In this document: positions 38,121 through 47,084 of the stretch, one piece after another
How positions within the stretch are numbered: position 1 is the stretch's first letter
How the letters are laid out: every line of letters starts with the position of its first letter
Origin: Thermomonas sp.
GTDB lineage: Bacteria; Pseudomonadota; Gammaproteobacteria; Xanthomonadales; Xanthomonadaceae
Reading direction: 5' to 3'
Length of the DNA stretch: 64,000 nt
Assembly: GCF_020850895.1 (NCBI RefSeq)
Contig: NZ_JADZDS010000060.1
Span: 1 to 64,000 of the forward strand
Position numbers and translations under genes: made by a program
Notes under the pieces: generated by a model
Database searches by the model: none
What the model was told of the DNA's origin: nothing
Seen by the model: only the letters and a program-made list of their open reading frames with translations

Positions 38121-40508
38121 GTGAAGGCCATGGGATTCCGCCTGCGGCTGGCGTCCTTCTTCGTCGCGGTCCTGGTGATCGTGCAGGGGCTGACTGCCTT
38201 GCTGGTCTACCAGGTTGCGCGCCAGCAATTGATCGAAGAGGGACAGCGGCAATTGCAGGTGGCCTCGGCCGCGTTTTCGAAGCAATTGACCGATGTGTCG
38301 CGGCGGGTCGCCGACAGCGTCAACTTGCTGGCGCTGGATTACGCGCTGCGCTCCGCCTTTGCCCAGCACGACGAGGCCACCTTGTTGTCGGCCTTGCGCA
38401 ATCACGGCCGCCGCGTGGGTGCGCGGCAGATGTTCGCCATCGATGCCGAGGGCAGGGTGCAGGCGGATACCGCGGGAACAGTTGCCGCAGGCGCGCGTTT
38501 TCCCTATCCGGACCTGATCGATCATGCGCTCGATCAACCCGCTTCGGCGGTGGTGGCCTGGCAGGGCGGCGCGCAATGGATGGTGGTGGTGCCGGTATTT
38601 GCGCCCAACCTGGTCGGCTTCGTTGCCGCCGTCCTTCCGCTCGACAATCGCCTGCTGGTGCAGTTGCAAGGGCAATCGACCTTGCCGCGCCAGGTCGAGT
38701 TGGCAAGTCGTGGCGGTGATGGGCGCTGGCAGTTGCTGGCGCATGGTGATGCACCGGCGGATCTGACTCGAACCCTGTTGACGCCGCGTGCGCAGCTGCC
38801 GACCCTGCCGCGAACCGCCGAGGTCGCAGGGCGTGAATACGTGGTGCAAGGACTCTGGCTGGATCGCTCCGAGGGCAGTGCGCCGGTCGCTGCCCTGCTG
38901 GGTTATTCGGTGGATGATGCGCTGCGCCCCTATCGCAAGGTGGCTTTTGCCTGGGGCGGAATCAGCCTGCTCGGCTTGCTGGTGGGCCTGGTCGGTGCCT
39001 GGCTGATCGCGCGTGGCATTTCGCGACCGGTGGAGCGACTGGCGGATGCAGCAGGGCGGATCGCGGCCGGCGATTACACACTTGCCGATATCGCCTCGGC
39101 GGAGCCGGGGGGGCGTGACGAACTTGCACAACTGGCGACGGCCTTTGCACGCATGTCTGACGCGATCCGCGAGCGTGAGGCGCGCATCCTGCATCAGGCC
39201 GGTCACGACCAGGTCACGGGACTGGCGAATCGTGCTGCGACGGAAGTGCGCATCGACCACGCCTTGGCGAGCCAGCCTGATACCCCGGCAGCGCTGTTGA
39301 TGATCGCGCTGGAGCGGTTGCCCGAGATCATCAAGACCCTCGGCCATGACGTGTGTGATCGGGTCATGCGTCAGGCCGGCGTGAGCCTGCTGGAGCCGGC
39401 CCGTGGCGCTGAGATCGCGCGCGCGACCGACGGCCAGTTTTCGGTATTTCTCGCTCACGCCAACCGGCAGACGGCGATCGCAACCGCGTTCCGGATCGTC
39501 GAAGCGCTGTCCGAGCCCTATCACGAGGATGATCTGACGCTGGATCTGGCACCGGCGGTCGGGATCGCGCTGGCCCCCGCGCATGGCACCCATGCCGGTG
39601 ACTTGTTGCGCCGTGCCGAGGTCGCCCTGATCGCCACCCGCGGCTCGGATGAGCCGGTCGCCGTGTATGACCCCGCCACCGATCCGCATCGGCCGGATCG
39701 CCTGTCGCTGATGGCCGACCTGCGCGAGGCGCTCGCGCATGACCAAGGTCTGGAATTGCATTACCAGCCCAAGTTGAACCTGCGCAGCGGACGCGTCGAC
39801 TGCGCTGAGGCCCTAGTGCGTTGGCGGCACCCACGGCTGGGCATGGTCTCGCCGGCGACCTTCGTGCCGCTGGCGGAAGAAAGCGGCAACGTCCGCAAGC
39901 TGACCCGCTGGGTGCTGGCCACCGGCATTGCCCAAGCCGGACGCTGGCAGGACGCCGGGCTCGCCATACGCCTGTCCCTCAATATCTCCGCGCGTGATCT
40001 GGACGACAACGAACTGCCGCGGCGCGTCTCCGAATTGCTCACGATCCATCGGGTGAACCCGGGCGGGATCGTGCTGGAGGTGACCGAGAGCGCGATCATG
40101 GGCAAGCCCGATGCCGCCATCGCGGTGCTGCGGCGGTTGGCCGAGCTTGGTGTGGATCTGTCGATCGACGATTTCGGCGTGGGTCAATCCTCGTTTGCCT
40201 ATCTGCGTCGGCTGCCGGTGCGTGAATTGAAGATCGACCAGACCTTCATCCGCCATCTCGGTACATCACGCGAGGATCGTCTGATCGTGCGTTCGATCGT
40301 CGAGCTGGGCCATCACCTCGGTTATCGGATTACCGCCGAAGGCGTGGAAGATCAGGCCGGGTTGGATGGGCTGGCCGAATTCGGTTGCGATCACGGACAG
40401 GGGTATTTGATCGCAAGGCCGATGGACGGCGCGGCATTCGAAGCGTTCCTCGCCGCCGGCCAGTGGTCGGGGCCTGCGGTGGCATCGAATGGGGCAGCAT
40501 CGGCATGA
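38121..40508 (+). CDS. Membrane sensor with periplasmic domain, HAMP, degenerate GGDEF and EAL (c-di-GMP phosphodiesterase candidate)
   Basis: N-terminal TM, second TM at GISLLGLLVGLVGAWLIARGISRPVERLADAAGRIAAGDY (HAMP); GGDEF position reads RATDGQF; EAL motifs CAEALVRWRHP, LNISARDL, LEVTES, IDDFGVGQSS, KIDQTFI, AEGVED, QGYL. GTG start directly after the preceding stop. Confidence 0.9.
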   Translation: MKAMGFRLRLASFFVAVLVIVQGLTALLVYQVARQQLIEEGQRQLQVASAAFSKQLTDVSRRVADSVNLLALDYALRSAFAQHDEATLLSALRNHGRRVGARQMFAIDAEGRVQADTAGTVAAGARFPYPDLIDHALDQPASAVVAWQGGAQWMVVVPVFAPNLVGFVAAVLPLDNRLLVQLQGQSTLPRQVELASRGGDGRWQLLAHGDAPADLTRTLLTPRAQLPTLPRTAEVAGREYVVQGLWLDRSEGSAPVAALLGYSVDDALRPYRKVAFAWGGISLLGLLVGLVGAWLIARGISRPVERLADAAGRIAAGDYTLADIASAEPGGRDELAQLATAFARMSDAIREREARILHQAGHDQVTGLANRAATEVRIDHALASQPDTPAALLMIALERLPEIIKTLGHDVCDRVMRQAGVSLLEPARGAEIARATDGQFSVFLAHANRQTAIATAFRIVEALSEPYHEDDLTLDLAPAVGIALAPAHGTHAGDLLRRAEVALIATRGSDEPVAVYDPATDPHRPDRLSLMADLREALAHDQGLELHYQPKLNLRSGRVDCAEALVRWRHPRLGMVSPATFVPLAEESGNVRKLTRWVLATGIAQAGRWQDAGLAIRLSLNISARDLDDNELPRRVSELLTIHRVNPGGIVLEVTESAIMGKPDAAIAVLRRLAELGVDLSIDDFGVGQSSFAYLRRLPVRELKIDQTFIRHLGTSREDRLIVRSIVELGHHLGYRITAEGVEDQAGLDGLAEFGCDHGQGYLIARPMDGAAFEAFLAAGQWSGPAVASNGAASA

Positions 40509-41725
40509 ACGGCGCATGGCGTCTGGCAAGTGCCTTGCTGGCCTGCGCGCCATCGCTCGCGTGTGCGCAATCGGTATCGGCCCAAGGCTATCTTGACCTG
40601 CGCCTTGCTGGCCCGGCCCGGCAACAGGACTGGACCGATGGTGGCCTCGGCAAGACCCGCTTCGGTGGTGACTCGCAAACCGCGTTCGGTGGTGCTGCCT
40701 TGATTGCGTGGCAGGTCACGCCAAGCGTGCTGGCGTCGGCCACCCTGCAACTGCAGAGCGACCAGCAACGGCCGCTGGACGTGCTGGAGGCCAGTGTCCG
40801 TTGGCGTCCGGCGTCCACCACTGCGTGGCGCTGGTCGGTGAAGCTCGGCGCGTTCTTCCCGCCGGTCTCGCTGGAGAACGATGACGTCGGCTGGACCAGC
40901 CCGTGGATGTTGACACCGTCGGCGATCAACAGTTGGGTCGGTGAGGAATTGCGCAGCACCGGGGTCGAGTTGCGGCTCGAACACCGCGGCGAATCCGCGA
41001 CGTGGAGTGCGGTGGCTTCGGCATATGGCATGAACGATCCTGCCGGGGAATTGCTGGCGGCGCGGGGCTGGGCATTGGGCGATACCAGCTCGGGTCTGTT
41101 CGCCCGCGTGCGCGAGCCGGATGCCTATGCCGCGCGGTTGGGCGTTGCCAGCCCGATGGCCTTTGACCCGTTCCTGGAAATCGACCACCGCATCGGCTGG
41201 TATGCCGGCATCGCCCGCGATGGCGTCGATGGCAGCCGCCTGGCCTTGCTTCGCTATGACAACCGTGGCGACCCGGACGCATGGACCTGGAACGCCGGAC
41301 ATCGCCTGTATGCATGGCGAACGCGCTTTTGGAGCTTGGGTGCGCGTTGGTTGTGGGGCGATGTCGAGCTGCTGTCGCAGGCGATGACGGGAAACACCGC
41401 GTTCGAGCCGGTCGAGGGCCTGTATCTGGACAGCAAGTTCAGCGCCGGCTATCTGCTGCTGGGCTGGAATCCGGGCGGGGCGTGGCAACCGGCGGTCCGC
41501 ATCGACTGGTTCACGGTCCATCAACTGCCGGACACCCTGAGCAATCCGCGCAGTGAGCATGGCAATGCGCTGACGGTCGCGCTCAACTGGCGACCGAATC
41601 CGCAATGGCGCATCACTGGCGAGGTGCTGCGCGTCGACAGTGTGCGCAGTCAGCGGCTGCTGGAAGGCCTGTCACCACGCCAGGTGGATGTGCAGCTGCA
41701 GTTGAGCCTGCGTCGGTATTTCTGA
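40505..41725 (+). CDS. Outer-membrane beta-barrel/porin-like protein
   Basis: Signal peptide MNGAWRLASALLACAPSLACAQSVSAQGYLDLRLAG; alternating strands and C-terminal aromatic residue (QLQLSLRRYF); ATGA overlap with upstream gene. Confidence 0.75.
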   Translation: MNGAWRLASALLACAPSLACAQSVSAQGYLDLRLAGPARQQDWTDGGLGKTRFGGDSQTAFGGAALIAWQVTPSVLASATLQLQSDQQRPLDVLEASVRWRPASTTAWRWSVKLGAFFPPVSLENDDVGWTSPWMLTPSAINSWVGEELRSTGVELRLEHRGESATWSAVASAYGMNDPAGELLAARGWALGDTSSGLFARVREPDAYAARLGVASPMAFDPFLEIDHRIGWYAGIARDGVDGSRLALLRYDNRGDPDAWTWNAGHRLYAWRTRFWSLGARWLWGDVELLSQAMTGNTAFEPVEGLYLDSKFSAGYLLLGWNPGGAWQPAVRIDWFTVHQLPDTLSNPRSEHGNALTVALNWRPNPQWRITGEVLRVDSVRSQRLLEGLSPRQVDVQLQLSLRRYF

Positions 41726-41743
41726 GTTGTCGGTGATACCGCG

Positions 41744-43042
41744 TCAATCGCTGGATGTGACGCGTTCCCGCCGCGCCACCCACAGGCCCAACACCACGCC
41801 CAGCACTGCCATCGCGCCGATGTACTGGATCGGCGCATCGGGATTGTTTTTCATCGCCAGGCTAAGCAGCACCGGCGTCAGCCCACCGGCAATCGCGTAG
41901 GCAACGTTGTAGGAAAACGACAACCCGGAAAAGCGCACGGGCGCCGGGAAGTCGGCGAGCGCGATCGCCGGGACCATCGCGGTCAAGCCGATTGCGCTGC
42001 CGGCCAGGGCATAGGCAAGGATCGAGTAATGGCCGGCTTGCACACCGGCATAGAACCAGCAGAACACCAAGCCCAGCCACAGGCTCCACACCGCGAGCAC
42101 GCGTCCGGCACCGAGCCGATCTGCCAGCGCCCCGGCGGCAAGATTGGCAAGCATCGCCGCGAGCACCGCCAGCGCATTGCCGGTCAGCGCGGCACCGCGC
42201 GGCACGCCGTGGCCCTGGAGGAAGGTGGGCATCATCAGCAGGGTCACCACCACCGCGGCGGTCAATAGCCAGGTCAGCAGCATGGCTAACATCACCGCAC
42301 CCCGATGATCGCGGACCACGGATTTCAGTGGAAGTTCTTCGGCGAGTGCGCGTCGCGTCTGCAGTTCAGCGAACACCGGAGTTTCGTGCAACTGCCTGCG
42401 CAAGCGCATCGCCAGCAGACCGAACAGGCCGCCGACAAGGAAGGGCAGGCGCCAGCCCCAGGCCAGCATTTGCCGATCGTCGAACAAGGCATTGACCAGC
42501 AAGGCGACCAGCGAGCCGATCAGGATGCCGGCCAGCAGGCCCATCGACAGCGTGCCGCAGGCGAAATTGCGATGGCGCGGGCCAGCGTGTTCGCTGACGA
42601 AGACCCACGCCCCCGGCGCCTCGCCACCGATCGCCGCGCCCTGCAGGATGCGCAGCAACAGCAACAGGAGCGGTGCCAGCACGCCGACCTGGGCATAGGT
42701 CGGCAGCAGGCCCATCAGCAGGGTTGGCAAGGCCATCAGCAGGATGCTGAGCATGAACATGCGCTTGCGCCCGGACAGGTCACCGAAATGCGCCATGACG
42801 ATGCCGCCCAACGGGCGCGCCAGGTAGCCCGCCGCGAAGATGCCGAAGGTCTGCACCAGCTTCAGCCATTGCGGCATGTCAGCCGGGAAGAACAAGGCCC
42901 CCATGGTGGTGGCGAAGTAGACGAAGATGACGAAGTCGTAGAACTCCAGCGCTCCGCCGAGTGCGGACAGCGTGAGTGTCTTGATCTGCTGGCGATTCAG
43001 GCCAGTGGCTGTGGCCTCTGCGTCGAATGTGGATGAATGCAT
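41744..43042 (-). CDS. MFS transporter (metabolite:H+ symporter/MHS type)
   Basis: SALGGALEFYDFVIFVYFATTMGALFFPADMPQWLKLVQTFGIFAAGYLARPLGGIVMAHFGDLSGRKRMFMLSILLMALPTLLMGLLPTYAQVG. Confidence 0.9.
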   Translation of the reverse strand: MHSSTFDAEATATGLNRQQIKTLTLSALGGALEFYDFVIFVYFATTMGALFFPADMPQWLKLVQTFGIFAAGYLARPLGGIVMAHFGDLSGRKRMFMLSILLMALPTLLMGLLPTYAQVGVLAPLLLLLLRILQGAAIGGEAPGAWVFVSEHAGPRHRNFACGTLSMGLLAGILIGSLVALLVNALFDDRQMLAWGWRLPFLVGGLFGLLAMRLRRQLHETPVFAELQTRRALAEELPLKSVVRDHRGAVMLAMLLTWLLTAAVVVTLLMMPTFLQGHGVPRGAALTGNALAVLAAMLANLAAGALADRLGAGRVLAVWSLWLGLVFCWFYAGVQAGHYSILAYALAGSAIGLTAMVPAIALADFPAPVRFSGLSFSYNVAYAIAGGLTPVLLSLAMKNNPDAPIQYIGAMAVLGVVLGLWVARRERVTSSD

Positions 43043-43098
43043 CCGCTTAGCGTATGCGAAAGACGCCTTCCGGCGATATCCGGAGGTATACGCAACAC

Positions 43099-44181
43099 TC
43101 AGTCGAACAGATCTTCCTGCAACGGGCTGTCATCGGGTTCGACGAAGCCCGAGAGACCGACGCCGACCAGCCGATAGCGGGTGGTCGGCGGCAGGCCCAC
43201 CCGTTCCCGCAGGCCGCATGCAATGCGGGCCAGTTCGTCTTCACTGGTGGGTGGCGCGTCCGCGGTCAGGCTGCGGGTGAGGATGCGGAAATCGGCGGTC
43301 TTGAGCTTGAGCACCACGGTGCGGGCGATCCGGCCCGGGTGCTGTTGCCATTCCTTGGCGTAGCCGCGCCAGGTATCGGCCGCCAGACGCTGGATGTGCT
43401 GCTCCAGTTCCGACAGGTGCAGGTCGCTGGCGAAGGTGTCTTCCGAGGAAATCTGCAGGGTCGGACGTTCCGGCTGCACCGGATGCTCGTCGATGCCGTG
43501 CGACAGTTCGTGCAGGCGCAGGCCCCAGCGACCGAAGCGGGCTTCCAGTGCGTGCGCACCGAACGCACGCAGATCCGTGCAGGTGGCGATCCCGAGCGCA
43601 GCAAGCTTCGCTTCCATGACCTTGCCGACGCCGGGAAGGCGGCCCACCGGCAGCGGCGCGAGGAAGGCGTCCACCATCGAAGGCTTCACCACGAACTGGC
43701 CGTTCGGCTTGTTCCAGTCGCTGGCGATCTTGGCCAGGAACTTGTTGGGCGCGATGCCGGCCGAGGCGGTCAACTCGGTTTCCTGCAGGATCGCGGCGCG
43801 GATGTCCGAAGCGATGGCGGTGGCGCTGCCAAGGTCCTGGATCGGCTCGGTGACGTCGAGATAGGCCTCGTCCAGCGACAGCGGCTCGATCAGGTCGGTA
43901 TGGCGGGCGAAGATCGCGCGCACCTGCCGCGACACCGCCTTGTAGCGGGTGAAATCCGGCGGCACGAAGATCGCTTGTGGGCAGAGTTTCTCCGCGCGCA
44001 GCGCCGGCATCGCCGAACGCACGCCGAAAGTGCGTGCTTCGTAACTGGCGGCACACACCACCGAACGTGCACCTTTCCACGCCACCACCACGGGCCTGCC
44101 GCGCAATGCGGAATCGTCGCGCTGTTCCACCGACGCGTAGAAGGCGTCCATGTCGACGTGGATGATCTTGCGTTGCATCAC
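43099..44181 (-). CDS. dinB: DNA polymerase IV
   Basis: MQRKIIHVDMDAFYASVEQRDDSALRGRPVVVAW...EPLSLDEAYLDVTEP...ASAGIAPNKFLAKIASDWNKPNGQFVV. Confidence 0.96.
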   Translation of the reverse strand: MMQRKIIHVDMDAFYASVEQRDDSALRGRPVVVAWKGARSVVCAASYEARTFGVRSAMPALRAEKLCPQAIFVPPDFTRYKAVSRQVRAIFARHTDLIEPLSLDEAYLDVTEPIQDLGSATAIASDIRAAILQETELTASAGIAPNKFLAKIASDWNKPNGQFVVKPSMVDAFLAPLPVGRLPGVGKVMEAKLAALGIATCTDLRAFGAHALEARFGRWGLRLHELSHGIDEHPVQPERPTLQISSEDTFASDLHLSELEQHIQRLAADTWRGYAKEWQQHPGRIARTVVLKLKTADFRILTRSLTADAPPTSEDELARIACGLRERVGLPPTTRYRLVGVGLSGFVEPDDSPLQEDLFD

Positions 44182-45452
44182 TTCCAGAACGGGATGCTGT
44201 CGTAGCCGGGATCGCCTTCGTCCTGTTCCCGATCCACCTGGGGTGGATGGGCGATGCGCAGTTCATGGCGTCCGCGCGCCAGCGCGCGCACATCGATCAT
44301 CGCCAGCAGAGCGGGACGGTTGGTGCGTGCGTCGCTGGTGATGTCGTAGTGCAGGCCGGCCACCGGCTTGCCGTCGAGCGTCACCGCGTGCAGGCGCGCC
44401 AGGCAGGCAAGCAGGGCAGCGTCGCGGCTTGGCCCGATCGCGCTGCAGTCATGTTGCAATTTGGCACCATCGCGGCGCGGCGAATACGGCACGACCAGCG
44501 CCAGATAGTCGCCAGCGACCACTTTCGATTGCACGAACGGCACCAGCGGATCGCGCGCGGGGTTGCGGGTGTCGTCGTAGTGGGCGCTTGCCGCGACATG
44601 CGGAGCAGTGAACGGGAAGTAGCTGTAGCTCCCAATCGGCTTGCCATCGGCTTCCAGTTTGATCGCGATGATGACCGCAAACACCGTGCTGAACACGATT
44701 GCGAAAATCAGAACGCTGAGTCGTTTGCTGTTGCCATTGCTGGCCAGCAATGCCCGGATCCGGTTGTTGCCGGAGTGCACACCGAACCTTGCATATTGGC
44801 CAAAGGTCCAGCGGATCACTGTATGCAGGCGCCCGTGCGCGGCGAGCTTGGCCCCGAACCTGCGATCCAATTCCAAGGCAACGATATAGGGGACCAAGCA
44901 TGCTGCGAGTACAACCGCCAAGATCGGCAAGGCGCTGTCTTGATAGCCGACGATTCCGGCGACCAGGGTCGATACTCCCGTCAGAAGCGTTGCCGTCAGT
45001 GAAATGACCACCAATAACATCGCCAGCATGATGCCGAGCGCAAACACCGTGGTCGCGAGATTGTCGGCTTGTTCGATGACCTTCTCGGTGGGGGCCTCGT
45101 GCTTGCGCTCCACCTCGCGTTGCACCTTGCCCATCCCCAGCCTGTCCCAGCGCACGCCTTGCGGGTAGATCGAATGCATGCCGACGAGGGCGATCCAGCG
45201 TGCGCGCAGGAGTAGATGCAGCACGAAGGTCACCGCCAGGATCACCGCCGCGCTCTTGCTGTAGACGTAGGCCAGCCGAGCGACGTTCAACCAGGTCTCA
45301 TCCAGCCGCGGTGCCAGCGCCAACATCGCATCGTCCAGCCAACCCGGCAATTGCAGCATGGCGAACACCGCCACGCCGGAAATCAGCAGCTCGACCTCCC
45401 AGGTGGGCGTGGTGCGCTTGGACAGGATGTGCGGGTCTTCGGCTTCGCTCAT
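44178..45452 (-). CDS. Multi-pass membrane protein of unknown function
   Basis: MSEAEDPHILSKRTTPTWEVELLISGVAVFAMLQLPGWLDDAML...; several hydrophobic segments plus a soluble C-terminal domain; overlaps dinB start. Confidence 0.75.
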   Translation of the reverse strand: MSEAEDPHILSKRTTPTWEVELLISGVAVFAMLQLPGWLDDAMLALAPRLDETWLNVARLAYVYSKSAAVILAVTFVLHLLLRARWIALVGMHSIYPQGVRWDRLGMGKVQREVERKHEAPTEKVIEQADNLATTVFALGIMLAMLLVVISLTATLLTGVSTLVAGIVGYQDSALPILAVVLAACLVPYIVALELDRRFGAKLAAHGRLHTVIRWTFGQYARFGVHSGNNRIRALLASNGNSKRLSVLIFAIVFSTVFAVIIAIKLEADGKPIGSYSYFPFTAPHVAASAHYDDTRNPARDPLVPFVQSKVVAGDYLALVVPYSPRRDGAKLQHDCSAIGPSRDAALLACLARLHAVTLDGKPVAGLHYDITSDARTNRPALLAMIDVRALARGRHELRIAHPPQVDREQDEGDPGYDSIPFWK

Positions 45453-45520
45453 CCGCCGCATGGTGCGGATGATCGCGGGGGCTGGCAAGCCTCCAGCCAC
45501 GTGGCAATGGCGGGAAGGCG

Positions 45521-46924
45521 TCAGACGATGGAAAACGCGTAATACAGTCCGATCACCACGAACACCGCCAGCGTCTTGATGCAGGTGATGGCGAAGATGT
45601 CCTTGTAGGCTTGGCGGTGGGTCAGCCCGGTGACCGCCAGCAGGGTGATGACGGCGCCGTTATGGGGCAGGGTATCCATGCCGCCCGAGGCCATCGCGGC
45701 CACCCGGTGCAGTACCTCCATCGGAATCCCGGCGGCCTGGGCATTGGCGATGAAGGTCTCGGCCATTGCCGCCAGCGCGATGCTCATGCCACCGGAAGCA
45801 CTGCCGGTGATGCCCGCCAATGCGGACACGGTGACGGCCTCGTTGACCAAGGGGTTGGGAATTGCCGCCAGCCCATGCGCCACCACGAGGAAGCCGGGCA
45901 GGGCGGCGATCACCGCGCCGAAGCCATATTCGGATGCCGTGTTCATGCCGGCAAGCAAGGCGCCGGAGATCGCGGATTTGCTGCCTTCGGTGAAGCTTCG
46001 GCTGACCGGCTTCCACGCGCACAGCAGCACGCAGAGGATGCCCAGCAGCAGCGCGCCTTCCACCGCCCAGATGGCGGTCAGCTTGGAGATTTCCTGCACC
46101 ACCGGCGCGGGATTGCCGATCACCGCGGGGACGAAGCTGGCGCTGTCGCCGTAGTGCTGCGGGATCCACAGGGTCAGGAGTTTGTTGACGACGCCGACCA
46201 CCAGCAGCGGCAGGATGGCGACCAGTGGATTGGCGAGTTTCGAGTCCGTGAACGGCATCGGCTCGTTGATCAACGCCGCCGGATCGCCGTAGCCCTCGCC
46301 GTTGCGGGCGGCCACGCGGCGGCGCCAGTCGAGATAGGCAAGGCCGGCGATCAGGATGAACACGCCACCCAGCGTGCCCAGCCACGGCGCCGCCCAGGTA
46401 TTGGTGCCGAAGAAGGTGGTGGGGATGATGTTCTGGATCTGCGGCGTGCCGGGGAGGGCGTCCATGGTGAAGGTGAAGGCGCCCAGCGCAATCGTGCCGG
46501 GGATCAGGCGCTTCGGGATATGGCCCTGGCGGAACAACTCGGCGGCAAAGGGATAGACCGCAAACACCACCACGAACAGTGACACACCGCCGTAGGTCAG
46601 CAGCGCACACACCAGCACGATGGAGAGAATCGCGCGTTGCGCGCCGACCACCTTGATGGTCGAAGCGACGATTGCCTTGGAGAAGCCCGAGGTTTCGATC
46701 ACCTTGCCGAACAGTGCACCGAGCAGGAACACCGGGAAGTAGAGCTTGAGGAAGCCGACCATCTTGTCCATGAACAGGCCAGTGAACATCGGCGCGACCA
46801 GTGACGGATCGGTCAACAACACCGCACCCAACGCGGCCACCGGCGCAAACAGGATCACGCTGTGGCCGCGATAGGCCATCAACATCAGGAAGCACAGCGC
46901 CGCCAACACGATCAGGAAGGCCAT
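45521..46924 (-). CDS. GntP-family permease (gluconate/hydroxybutyrate-type)
   Basis: MAFLIVLAALCFLMLMAYRGHSVILFAPVAALGAVLLTD...LTYGGVSLFVVVFAVYPFAAELFRQ...ITGSASGGMSIALAAMAETF. Confidence 0.88.
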   Translation of the reverse strand: MAFLIVLAALCFLMLMAYRGHSVILFAPVAALGAVLLTDPSLVAPMFTGLFMDKMVGFLKLYFPVFLLGALFGKVIETSGFSKAIVASTIKVVGAQRAILSIVLVCALLTYGGVSLFVVVFAVYPFAAELFRQGHIPKRLIPGTIALGAFTFTMDALPGTPQIQNIIPTTFFGTNTWAAPWLGTLGGVFILIAGLAYLDWRRRVAARNGEGYGDPAALINEPMPFTDSKLANPLVAILPLLVVGVVNKLLTLWIPQHYGDSASFVPAVIGNPAPVVQEISKLTAIWAVEGALLLGILCVLLCAWKPVSRSFTEGSKSAISGALLAGMNTASEYGFGAVIAALPGFLVVAHGLAAIPNPLVNEAVTVSALAGITGSASGGMSIALAAMAETFIANAQAAGIPMEVLHRVAAMASGGMDTLPHNGAVITLLAVTGLTHRQAYKDIFAITCIKTLAVFVVIGLYYAFSIV

Positions 46925-47084
46925 CGTCGATCCAGGGTCGGAGAACGGCGACAGTGTGGGTGTGATCGAGGGCGCACTCCCATTGCCCGAACGTCCAATG
47001 TCGCGGGCGCCAACGAATACTTAACGTGCTCGCCATGGTGGCGCAAAGGCGTCGTCCCAACTCGACTACCTGCAGGAGTGGCAG

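Noticed and set aside
37095-39761. 888-aa reverse-strand ORF
   Set aside because: Runs antisense through the cupredoxin and EAL genes and through the inverted repeat; only the last 61 aa look like a real protein, from an internal ATG.
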